Source: Segatella hominis
Lineage (GTDB): Bacteria; Bacteroidota; Bacteroidia; Bacteroidales; Bacteroidaceae
Length of the DNA stretch: 64,000 nt
Direction: 5' to 3'
Assembly: GCF_004535825.1 (NCBI RefSeq)
Contig: NZ_SGVY01000011.1
Coordinates: 26,329 to 90,328, forward strand
Shown here: positions 54,215 through 62,389 of the stretch, piece by piece
How the letters are laid out: each line of letters opens with the position of its first letter
Numbering within the stretch: the stretch's first letter is position 1
Notes under the pieces: model-generated
Databases searched by the model: none
The model's input: the letters and a program-made list of their open reading frames with translations, nothing else
Told to the model about the DNA's origin: nothing
Program-made: the position numbers and the translations under genes

Positions 54215-55195
54215 TTAAAATATTTTGATTCCCAATCCGATACAACCTTCCCATTGTTTTCCTGCAATGGTCATGGTGGAGGCTGTCATAGTAAACCTGT
54301 TGAAGGAAGCAAGTACACCTGCTTCGGCTGATACGCCCTTATGGGTCAATCCTTCGTTGAGGAGATATCCGCCACCTTCGCTTTCACTCCTTTGCCAGGC
54401 AGTTGCGCATCGTCCGTATCCTATGCCTTCAAAAAATCGTATGTTACGACTTATATGGTGGATGGCTCCAAGGGTCAGCGTGTAATTGCTATGTCGTGTC
54501 TCGCCTGTGAAGTAAGGCTTAGTGCCATTGGTATCGATGCTTCCGTCTTTTTGGCAATTGCCGTCTGTATTCCCGATGGTTCGTAAGTCGCTGCTCGCAT
54601 GGAGGAAGAAACCATGGCGTTTCATCATGGCAAAGAAAATTCCGTATGATGGACCGTCTTGGTGGAGTGCCACAGTAGCTAAGGTGTAGATGGAGAGAGG
54701 CATCTTGGGCTTAGTTCGTGGTATTGTTATCGTGTCGGTCACGGTCTTTACTTCTACGATGGTGTCGTGAACTTCCGTGATCGTTGGTTTGGGGAGGTTG
54801 AGCTTCAACTCGTAGGTCATGCGACTCTCCAAAGGCTTGTCCAACTTGTAGTCTCTAATCACGCCCCATTCCGGGTGTTTCAAGGTTAGCATCTTGGTAC
54901 CTTTGGGTAGATAAAGCCATATTTCGCCCACTTCGTCCTTGCGTTTCACAATTCCTAATGGGGTGGAGAAAGCAAAGTCGGTTGGCGCCTCTACCTTCAT
55001 GAGTGCACAAGCCTCGTCATTGAGGTCGCGTACATTGTCAATGAAGGCGCTTACATCGTTGGGTAACAAGCGGAAGCTTGCTACCGAGAAGTCTTGGGCT
55101 GAACTGGAGAAGGGCATGAGTAGTAAGAACATGATGGTAATCATGATTCCCGCTTTCCTTTTCTTTACTCTTTTGATGGTCTTTTCAAACTTCAT
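54215..55195 (-). CDS. Exported PEGA-like and beta-barrel protein
   Basis: This 326-residue protein has a signal peptide (ending SSAQ, near residue 34). The N-terminal domain (about 36-145) is a form common in Bacteroidota envelope proteins: FRLLPNDVSAFIDNVRDLNDEACALMKV, then GIVKRKDEVGEIWLYLPKGTKMLTLKHPEWGVIRDYKL. It resembles a PEGA-type domain that precedes many surface or barrel parts. The C-terminal half (about 165-326) has alternating strand patterns with a final GLGIKIF, like a small outer-membrane barrel. It is likely a membrane-embedded protein with a periplasmic domain. It lies 24 bases after the NTF2-like gene and 4 bases before the LRR gene. Confidence 0.65.
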   Translation of the reverse strand: MKFEKTIKRVKKRKAGIMITIMFLLLMPFSSSAQDFSVASFRLLPNDVSAFIDNVRDLNDEACALMKVEAPTDFAFSTPLGIVKRKDEVGEIWLYLPKGTKMLTLKHPEWGVIRDYKLDKPLESRMTYELKLNLPKPTITEVHDTIVEVKTVTDTITIPRTKPKMPLSIYTLATVALHQDGPSYGIFFAMMKRHGFFLHASSDLRTIGNTDGNCQKDGSIDTNGTKPYFTGETRHSNYTLTLGAIHHISRNIRFFEGIGYGRCATAWQRSESEGGGYLLNEGLTHKGVSAEAGVLASFNRFTMTASTMTIAGKQWEGCIGLGIKIF

Positions 55196-55219
55196 ACCTT
55201 AATTATATTATATGTAAGT

Positions 55220-56296
55220 CTATTGTAAATTGAAGTCTTGTATGTTGATGATGTCTCCACTCCCTCCTACCGTAGAGGCAGGTTGCCATGTTCTGACATG
55301 GATGAGTGGCATCGATTTGTTTCTGAAATCCCACAACAGAAAGAGATAACCGTCATCATAGTATCGGTCGCTCTTGTATTGTTGTCTCAGAGTTACACCA
55401 TAAATGCCGTCCAAGGTAGGATGTCGCATGATACGAAAGCCTGAGAACTTGACCTCTATCTTTTGGTTTGTTGCAAACACCTTGTTGAGACGGTTGATAT
55501 ATTCGTGCTTGGAATGGATGGCGTATGTCACCTTATTCTCAGCTTGTATCTTATTGTCATTTGCTGTAGTCTTTACTACATTGCCCACGATGATAAGTGC
55601 CTTGTCGCTAAACACCTGTCTTAGGAAATCAATGTCTTTGGTGGTGTAGGCGGTGCGGAAATGTTCGCAGTAGTTGAGGATAGTGTGGCGACGGTTGGCG
55701 TCGGTTTCGTTCAACTTGCCTTGCATGATTTTGGCTGCTTCCTTGTAGAAGGGGTTGTTTTGTGCCATCGTGTGAAGATCCACTTGCGAGAGCACCTTCC
55801 TCCTATTGGACTGTTCGGTTGATTGCACCATAGATGTTCCTTCGTGTACGGTTGTTGTTGCCCCTTGATAGGTTGCATTTGTGTTAGATGGATTTTCTGA
55901 TGATGTGTTGGCGGAACTTGTATTCAAGTTCTTATTGTTCTCATGAACGGAAACAAAGCCCTCATGAGTGAAAGTCACCATACCTTGTCGGTCAATGAAA
56001 CCCTCTCGATGCGAGACTTGTTCCCGAAATCGTAACAGTCCGTTGCGAAAGCGAGTGTCGAGCAGACAGTTGCGTAGGGGGATGACGAACAGTTCTTTAC
56101 CATCGGCATCCTCCACGACATAGCGCTTGCCGTCCTTTCCGTAGTCTTGTTCCACTAATTCCAGTCCTTCGTTCAAGCCATACCTTGTTTCTTGTCTGTC
56201 ATCTTCCTGGGAAGTGAATGACGGGAGCCACAAAACTACAAGCCATGTTCCGAGAGTGAGAATTAGTAAAGACAAAACATATATCGTTTTTCTCAT
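55220..56296 (-). CDS. Membrane-anchored NTF2-like protein (shared family with 8943-9986)
   Basis: This 358-residue protein has an N-terminal membrane helix (about 4-25). Residues 45-115 include FRNGLLRFREQVSHREGFIDRQG, like the WG/KGWG beta repeats often found in Bacteroidota. A low-complexity Asn/Ser/Thr linker follows (about 118-165). The C-terminal domain (about 200-345) aligns with that of the protein at 8943-9986: HFRTAY..KD, F.D.A.IIVGNV, YGV.LRQQ, DDGYLFLLWDF and HVRTWQP. The NTF2-like fold is inferred; the homology between the two loci is clear by eye. Confidence 0.7.
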   Translation of the reverse strand: MRKTIYVLSLLILTLGTWLVVLWLPSFTSQEDDRQETRYGLNEGLELVEQDYGKDGKRYVVEDADGKELFVIPLRNCLLDTRFRNGLLRFREQVSHREGFIDRQGMVTFTHEGFVSVHENNKNLNTSSANTSSENPSNTNATYQGATTTVHEGTSMVQSTEQSNRRKVLSQVDLHTMAQNNPFYKEAAKIMQGKLNETDANRRHTILNYCEHFRTAYTTKDIDFLRQVFSDKALIIVGNVVKTTANDNKIQAENKVTYAIHSKHEYINRLNKVFATNQKIEVKFSGFRIMRHPTLDGIYGVTLRQQYKSDRYYDDGYLFLLWDFRNKSMPLIHVRTWQPASTVGGSGDIINIQDFNLQ

Positions 56297-56351
56297 TCGT
56301 TATGATAGTCAGTTATTTCCTATTTCTATGATAATCTTTGTATAGATGAAA

Positions 56352-57269
56352 CTATTGCCAGTTCTGGATTTCTCCACCAATTTCAATCTTCACTTGGTCA
56401 GGGTTGTCCGAAATGATAAGGTTGACGAGGTGCTCTGTTCCCGGTTTGAACTGGAACTTGCTTTCAAAGAGATAGCTTACGCCCTTCATTACGACTTCGA
56501 TGAGCGGCATGCGATTCTCAATTCGTTGCGGAACGATGATAGCGGAATATATGTAGTTGTCATCTTGGTGGGCAATGATGGACTGGCGATAACCTTTCAT
56601 ATAGCGCGTTGCTACACCAGCCTGTAGGTCGATGGTAGCAGAAGGAACAGTATTATGAACATATACAGCAGCAGTTGTAGGCATCTCTCCTTCGAAGTCT
56701 TCTCCCTTGATGAGTCTGATGGTCAGTTTGCTCATGATATGCTTGAAATTGAGAGGTACTGGTGCTGTTGACGCAGCTATTCCTTTGGTTGTAGCAAAGA
56801 GTAAATCGCTTGCCTCGTATCCGCCGAGTGATGTCCCTGATTTATGGGTGCTTTGGTCTGTACTCACATTGAACGGTTGGTCCTCGATACTACTCAATTT
56901 ATTGATATAAGGGTAGTAAGCATAGGCATTGTAAGTGCCTTCGTCCCAATACAGAGTATGAGCAGGGGTCCACTTGCCACCATCGTAGGTAAGGGCAGCA
57001 TTGTTCACGAGGTTTCCGCCGATTTCGAGAGGTAAGTCGGCTTTTGCTACGAAAAGTCCTATCTTGTCATTTTTCTCAAAATCAGTTTCCGTAGCACGTG
57101 TATTCTTGGGGGTAAGTTTCTTTCCTGGGTGACTTACCGTAAAGGTCATCGGAGTCGATTTGGCATCCAGGGAATGAGCATCTTGAAGATTTTCGTCTCC
57201 GCAAGATGCTAAACCTAAGATGAGGCTCCATGCTATGCACGTATGTTTGATGATATGGTTTCGTCTCAT
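56352..57269 (-). CDS. Fimbrillin-like lipoprotein
   Basis: This 305-residue protein has a lipoprotein signal (GLASCGDEN) and the plan of the Bacteroidota fimbrillin (FimA/Mfa-like) family: DKIGLFVAK near residue 68, LTYDGGKWTPAHTLYWDEGTYNAYAYYPY (about 95-125), a SKLTIRLIKGEDFEGEMP segment, and LVNLII near the C-terminus. It is paralogous to the proteins at 60852-61775 and to the N-terminal domain of the protein at 57314-60838. Such proteins are shaft or tip subunits of type V pili, or surface lipoproteins. Confidence 0.85.
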   Translation of the reverse strand: MRRNHIIKHTCIAWSLILGLASCGDENLQDAHSLDAKSTPMTFTVSHPGKKLTPKNTRATETDFEKNDKIGLFVAKADLPLEIGGNLVNNAALTYDGGKWTPAHTLYWDEGTYNAYAYYPYINKLSSIEDQPFNVSTDQSTHKSGTSLGGYEASDLLFATTKGIAASTAPVPLNFKHIMSKLTIRLIKGEDFEGEMPTTAAVYVHNTVPSATIDLQAGVATRYMKGYRQSIIAHQDDNYIYSAIIVPQRIENRMPLIEVVMKGVSYLFESKFQFKPGTEHLVNLIISDNPDQVKIEIGGEIQNWQ

Positions 57270-57313
57270 GTTTCTTCTTTTTATATTTCTTTTTTCTTAT
57301 GAATGAGAAGAAG

Positions 57314-60300
57314 TTATTTGCGTCTTCTTACTTTTTGCATTTTCAGAGGACTTCCTTTGTGGAAAACAGGAGCGTGCTGGTAGGTTCCTGCTATTCGTTC
57401 ATCTCCATTCATTCCAAAGGCACGACTCTCCACCACACCAGCGTCTCGCTTGTCATTCTTCACGAAATCCTCGAAAGTGAAAGTCTCTCCAGCGTACTGC
57501 TTGATACGCTTCACGATGCTCTCACGGCTGATGGTGCTATAGTAAGGAATGTCGTTGTTCATGCAAGAGTTCGGTTCCGAACGGAAAACGCCTCTGGTGT
57601 GCATGAATCCACCCTCGTAAATATCCACGATATCGCTATAACGGTCGTCGTAGATGAGGTGGCTCCAATCCACTTCGTGCATTTTGCCCGTAAGTGAAAG
57701 GTTGTCGTACCATCCAAGACTCTTAGCCCAGTTGAACTCATCCACGTGCCCACAGCAAGAACATCCACAGGCATCAATGAAAGCATTGTGGTAAATGTAT
57801 TCATCGCCGAGCTTGCCAAATCCATGACCGCCTGCCTCATGCTGGATGACTCCACGAGTGTCGAGTGGATAGTCATACGTGCTAAGAGGACAAAAAGCGA
57901 TGGCTGAGCCATCTGCCCACATCTGGGTGATACCACCATAATCGGTAGAATTCGGTATGATGATGATAAGCGTCTGGTTCAAGTTGTCCTTGTTGACGGT
58001 AGGTGCACCTAATACGTAAGAGAAGATCTCATCGTAATCAGCTTTCAGACCTACGCCCGCAGTAAAGGTCGTATTGAAGCGATTGTAACGAATCGTGTTC
58101 ACTGTTCCGATGCCACTTTCTGTAGATAGCGGCATGGCTGTGTAGATGTTGAAATATTCACGATATGTCTTGTAGGGTTCGATACCAAAGAAATATTCCA
58201 CTTCTTGCTGGATATTCTTCAGATAATCACCATTAGCAATGTCCTTGGCATTGTATCCATCACCAATCAATACGATATTGATGCCACCGTTTTTGCCCTT
58301 TGTTGCCTTTTGCAAGGTAACCCATTCGTCCTCGCCATATTCATATCCATATTGCGATACATTGCACTCGTGCGTGTATTCCTTGTCTTTCAGTTGGAAT
58401 ACTACTTTTCCATTACGGTTGCCAGCCCCTTTTGCCATCGACTTGATGGTCAATGTCACTTCCGTCTTCTTGTTTCCGTTGGAAGGAGAGACCTCGCACC
58501 AGTCTGGTTTGCTCGCTACCTCCCATTCTCCCTCGGCATTGATAGTCAAGGTCTGCTTGTGTTCTGTGCTGAGGGCGCAAGCCACGGAAGGGCGACAAAC
58601 CAACTCATGGTGGGCAGCGATGCGCTTGAAGTCACGCCATCCGTTGGCAGTCTGGTATTGGGCGATGGCAGACTCTGGTACTTCGACCGTGAAATTGTCC
58701 TTGGCAATTCCCTCGAAAGCATTCTCCTCTATATAGGCAGGCATGTCGCCACGACAAATGATGGAGTTGATGCCGTAACATCCACTGAAAGCATTTTGTC
58801 GTATGGTTTCCATGGACTCCGGAAAGATGATGCCTTCTATCATATTACAGTTGGCAAAAGCAAATTCCCCAATGCTTTGCATGTCTTCCGGAAATTCTAT
58901 AGTGCCCATTAATCTCCAGTCGTTGGCGAAGGCTCTGCTGCCTATATGACCAATGCTTGAAGGTAACTTCAATTCGCCGGAAAAATCATTGTTGCCAAAA
59001 GCATTGTCAGAGATGACTTTCAGGCTTTTTGGCAAGTGTAGCTCTCCTCTGAAATGACAGTCGGCAAAAGCGTCATTAGCAATGTTGATGATGCCATCAT
59101 GCAAGGTAAGTGTTCCATTGAAGCCACATCCGTGAAAGGCCTCGGAAGGGATGGTGGTAATATTTTGTGGGATAGTCAGAGAACCTGTGAGTCCTGAGCA
59201 TCCTTGGAAAACACAGTTCGCTATTCTCTTAAGATGTGAAGGCAACTTTAGTTCACCATAGAATCCCGAACAACCTGCAAAGCAATATCCTCTGATAAGT
59301 TCCAGGTTGTCTGGTAACCTAAGATTTCCTGTGAGATTATTACAACCTTGGAAAACTCCTCCGTAGTAATCTGTTCCTTCGTCTTGCATGTCATCCTCGC
59401 CTCGATTCCCTAATTTCTTGAGAGTAGAAGGAAGGGTCAAGGTGCCATTGAGACCAGTACATCCTTTGAAAGCTCCACGACGTATCTCAGTTACTCCTTC
59501 CGGAATGACCAAAGACCCCGTGAGGTATTTGCAACCATAAAAGGCATTTGAGCCTATAGACTTGAGGTGGTCTGGCAGTATAAGCCTGTTGAGGCTGTTG
59601 CTTCCTCCTGTGGTTTGGATGAAGTAAAAGGCACTGTTAGGGATTTGATCGTCCTGATTTTCTTCGTATTCTTCATTTCTTCCATAAGCCTTGATGCGAA
59701 CTTCCTTTAGGTTTAAGGCAGAAAGGCGAGGCATGGAATCACGCATGAAGTAGAAGTCTTTGGCATTGATTTCTCCCGTAATCTTGAGGTTTTTTACTTG
59801 GGTATAGTCCTTTTTGGCTGCCACGATGGCATCTTTCAATCCTCCAGGAGTAGAGTTGATGATAATATATTCTTTGGCAGTGGCATTATGACTCACGAGG
59901 TCGCTCTCCCAAGGGGTGATGCTCTCGCTGATCAATGTCAACTTGTAATCTCCGCTTGTAGATAGTTTATCCACCTTGATGCCGAAGTTCATCATCTTTC
60001 CTGCTTGGTAAGTGAAGTCGCCGGATTTAGAAAACTTGTATGGCTCTCCTCCTATGGTTATACTGAAGAGGGTAGTGCCTGCAGGTATGGTCTGTGGAAT
60101 GACGATCGTGCGCCATTCATTGTTGTGTTTGGAAGGAATGGTGGCTGTGTTTTCCACGCTGCCTGCTACTTTTACTTCTCCTGTGGAAAGGTTGATGCTT
60201 GCTTTACGAGCTACATTGGCAGTCAGAACCGTCTTCTCGGTGTTTGCCCACTCCTCGTCGGTGAAACCGGAACCTTTCACCAAGGTCACCTTGGCATTCG

Positions 60301-60838
60301 ACATGCGGTGGGTCAAAGGCAAACGAATCGTGTTGGCGGTAGGAGTGACATCAGCAACTTTCCCCCAGAGGAAGTCGCTACTTTCATAGCCTCCCATTTC
60401 ACCATCTTTCGATTCTTTGCTTTGGTCTTTCTGTACCTCGAATGAGCAGTCTTCTATGCTCTCGGGATTGGCAATAGGGTAGTATCCGTAGATATCTACG
60501 TGGGTATGCTTGTCTTTCCAGTAGATGTCGTAGGCAGAATTCCACTTGTTCTGGGATTCATCGAAGGTGTGCTGTACATTGTCGGCACGGTTGCCGCTCA
60601 CTTTCAATGTGCCAGGGTAGTCACCCTCATAATCTACGATATAGACTCCCATCTTGTCGCCATCACAGAATCCATTGTCGTTTACTCGGGTAACGGCAAG
60701 TTGCTCAATGTCTCCTGACAACAAGATGCGATTGCTATCTGGCTGCTTTTCATCATCGAAAAGGTGGTCGCTGCATCCTGTCAGTATCACGATTCCGACG
60801 AGTAATATATATAATAAGGTGTATTTTGATAATTTCAT
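57314..60838 (-). CDS. Multi-domain lipoprotein: fimbrillin-like, LRR, BACON and M64 peptidase
   Basis: This 1174-residue protein has a lipoprotein signal (ILTGCSDH, Cys22). The order of domains is: a fimbrillin-like domain (about 30-315, with DKMGVYIVDYEGDYPGT and VDIYGYYPIA); BspA-type LRR units (about 325-745, such as IGSNAFYGCKYLTGSLVIPEG and repeated GCSGLTGSL-type units); a BACON-like sandwich (about 755-835, EGEWEVASKPDWCEVSPSNG); and an M64 (IgA-peptidase-like) domain to the C-terminus. Its zinc motif HEAGGHGFGKLGDEY is near residue 1000. A cysteine cluster (ACGCSCCGH) follows about 20 residues later. It should be exposed on the cell surface. The combination of an adhesin and a peptidase in one chain is unusual. 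Confidence 0.88.
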   Translation of the reverse strand: MKLSKYTLLYILLVGIVILTGCSDHLFDDEKQPDSNRILLSGDIEQLAVTRVNDNGFCDGDKMGVYIVDYEGDYPGTLKVSGNRADNVQHTFDESQNKWNSAYDIYWKDKHTHVDIYGYYPIANPESIEDCSFEVQKDQSKESKDGEMGGYESSDFLWGKVADVTPTANTIRLPLTHRMSNAKVTLVKGSGFTDEEWANTEKTVLTANVARKASINLSTGEVKVAGSVENTATIPSKHNNEWRTIVIPQTIPAGTTLFSITIGGEPYKFSKSGDFTYQAGKMMNFGIKVDKLSTSGDYKLTLISESITPWESDLVSHNATAKEYIIINSTPGGLKDAIVAAKKDYTQVKNLKITGEINAKDFYFMRDSMPRLSALNLKEVRIKAYGRNEEYEENQDDQIPNSAFYFIQTTGGSNSLNRLILPDHLKSIGSNAFYGCKYLTGSLVIPEGVTEIRRGAFKGCTGLNGTLTLPSTLKKLGNRGEDDMQDEGTDYYGGVFQGCNNLTGNLRLPDNLELIRGYCFAGCSGFYGELKLPSHLKRIANCVFQGCSGLTGSLTIPQNITTIPSEAFHGCGFNGTLTLHDGIINIANDAFADCHFRGELHLPKSLKVISDNAFGNNDFSGELKLPSSIGHIGSRAFANDWRLMGTIEFPEDMQSIGEFAFANCNMIEGIIFPESMETIRQNAFSGCYGINSIICRGDMPAYIEENAFEGIAKDNFTVEVPESAIAQYQTANGWRDFKRIAAHHELVCRPSVACALSTEHKQTLTINAEGEWEVASKPDWCEVSPSNGNKKTEVTLTIKSMAKGAGNRNGKVVFQLKDKEYTHECNVSQYGYEYGEDEWVTLQKATKGKNGGINIVLIGDGYNAKDIANGDYLKNIQQEVEYFFGIEPYKTYREYFNIYTAMPLSTESGIGTVNTIRYNRFNTTFTAGVGLKADYDEIFSYVLGAPTVNKDNLNQTLIIIIPNSTDYGGITQMWADGSAIAFCPLSTYDYPLDTRGVIQHEAGGHGFGKLGDEYIYHNAFIDACGCSCCGHVDEFNWAKSLGWYDNLSLTGKMHEVDWSHLIYDDRYSDIVDIYEGGFMHTRGVFRSEPNSCMNNDIPYYSTISRESIVKRIKQYAGETFTFEDFVKNDKRDAGVVESRAFGMNGDERIAGTYQHAPVFHKGSPLKMQKVRRRK

Positions 60839-60851
60839 TGATATTTCCTTT

Positions 60852-61775
60852 TTAGTTGGCAGTTCCGCCGTAGTCTATACCATCATCTTCCCATTGGGAG
60901 ATGTTGACATTGATTCCACTGCTCGATTTGCTGAGCGTGACGGTGAAATTATATTTTTTCCCCTTCTCGAAAGCGTGGAATTTGGAATTTCTTGTAAGGT
61001 AATAGTTGCTGCCATCTACGTTGATGGTAATGAAATTCCCTTCTTTTACGTCTTGAGGTACGATGATAGCCTTGTAGATACAATCTTCCTTTAATGGAAT
61101 GATGTCTGTATCATTTCCTGTTGCGGTGACCACGCCGGTGGCGAGGTTGACCAAGGCAGTACTCTTGAGTCCATTGATTCTGACATTCACAAGGGATGAT
61201 GCAAGCGATGCGTCGGTAAAGCCATTGCCAGCTTTCAGCGTGATGAGGGCTTGGCTCATCATGTGCTTGGCTTCTATCTTCACAGCTTGGTCTGTAGGAG
61301 CGACATTTAAAGTCTTGCCAATCAGCATGTCGCTGTTCTTGTAATCGGCAAGGTCGCTTTGGTCGGCTTTTACTTGTAAAGGCACGGCAGTCACATTGTT
61401 TATGTATTTCTGGTAAGGGTAATACAGATAGAAGTCGGCATGGGTAGTCTCGTCTTTCCAATAAATAGATGATGCTGCTTTCCAAGTTCCATCGTAGGTG
61501 AACTGCATATTGTCTATATAATTGCCGAGGGTTTTCAAACTGTTGGCAGTACCATTTGCCTCTCGATTGACAACAAACAATCCTATTTGATCACCAACCT
61601 CAAAAGCTTCGTCCGTTGCGCGAGTCGCAACAGACGTATTGATACTGATGGGCAGTTTCTCTTTAGTTGTAGGAGAAGGCTGTAAAGGGTCTGTCCCGCT
61701 TCCGCCTTCTGAAGAGCATGCACCCATTGTTAGTAGGGTGCAAATGCATAGAGATGTGTATTTGAAGTTTACCAT
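60852..61775 (-). CDS. Fimbrillin-like lipoprotein
   Basis: This 307-residue protein has a lipoprotein signal (TMGACSSEGG) and the same plan as the fimbrillin-like protein at 56352-57269: GDQIGLFVVNREANG (about 62-76), FTYDGTWKAASSIYWKDETTHADFYLYYPY (about 93-122) and a MMSQALITLKAGNGFTD segment. It is the first gene after the operon promoter and 13 bases upstream of the long M64 protein gene. It is likely a pilus-type or surface subunit. Confidence 0.85.
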   Translation of the reverse strand: MVNFKYTSLCICTLLTMGACSSEGGSGTDPLQPSPTTKEKLPISINTSVATRATDEAFEVGDQIGLFVVNREANGTANSLKTLGNYIDNMQFTYDGTWKAASSIYWKDETTHADFYLYYPYQKYINNVTAVPLQVKADQSDLADYKNSDMLIGKTLNVAPTDQAVKIEAKHMMSQALITLKAGNGFTDASLASSLVNVRINGLKSTALVNLATGVVTATGNDTDIIPLKEDCIYKAIIVPQDVKEGNFITINVDGSNYYLTRNSKFHAFEKGKKYNFTVTLSKSSSGINVNISQWEDDGIDYGGTAN

Positions 61776-61839
61776 TTACTTTTATGATTTATAGTTATGT
61801 GTATTATGTTTATGCAGTTAGCGTGCAATTAACTCAGTG

Positions 61840-61870
61840 CAAAGGTAGAAAGAATATTGGAATTATGCAA
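61840..61870 (-). promoter_or_regulatory. Promoter of the kinase/fimbrillin operon
   Basis: On the minus strand TTG (61868-61870) and TACCTTTG (61840-61847) are 20 bases apart, 65 bases upstream of the first gene. Spacings inside the operon are 4-55 bases, so one transcript probably covers eight genes from 61775 to 50874. Confidence 0.7.
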
Positions 61871-62042
61871 GTTCACGTTGGTTCATTTGTGCGTTTTCCT
61901 TATTTTTTTGTGTTATAATACTGCTTTATGAGTTGAAAAACTGCAATCAAAAGGGGAAGAAACCGTATGGAAGGGTTTCTGCATCCTTATAAGAGAGTTG
62001 ATACACCCTTATGAAAGTGCTAGTATATCCTTATGTAATCTT

Positions 62043-62126
62043 CGTTCAACGCCTTTGAATGTCCGTTCAACGTCTTCGAACGGCGGTTCAACGTCTTTGA
62101 ATGTCGGTTCAACGTCTTTGAACGGA
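62043..62126. repeat. Four tandem copies of a 21-base repeat
   Basis: Four units of the form (C/G)GTTCAACGTCTTTGAA(T/C)GT/G begin at 62043, 62064, 62085 and 62106. Each unit contains the inverted pair TTCAA...TTGAA (TTCGAA in unit 2). As 21 is divisible by three, the unit would be in frame if translated, and the plus-strand frame reads an RSTSLN-like unit. Confidence 0.8.
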
Positions 62127-62389
62127 GAATTGATAAGGATGCGGAAACAAATTCATGTGGTTTAACGATTTTAGTTTGTGGTTTACCGTTTTTAGTTGCC
62201 CTTTCTTAGTACTATTTTTTATGATTTGTTATGTGTTCTCATATTGTTTGTTTTCCGAAATGATGGCTACGGAAAATAGCAGTGAACCAGCGCAAGGCAA
62301 CTTTTTTACCTTATGAACCATTATGGACTTGATAGTTTCAAATAATCTCCTTACCTTTGCCTTCACAACGTAAACTAAAATGTAAATTT

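Larger units (their letters stand above)
61776..62389. other. Long divergent spacer with tandem repeats
   Basis: About 614 bases without a convincing gene. It has the operon promoter on the minus strand (61840-61870), a 21-base tandem repeat (62043-62126) and two similar TGTGGTTTA-type segments (62157-62200). One frame is open from 61929 to about 62166 but has no early start codon. Confidence 0.5.

Noticed and set aside
61929-62166. Open frame across the 21-base repeats.
   Set aside because: It follows a stop codon and has no start codon before the repeats; the encoded unit is low in complexity and there is no ribosome-binding or promoter context.
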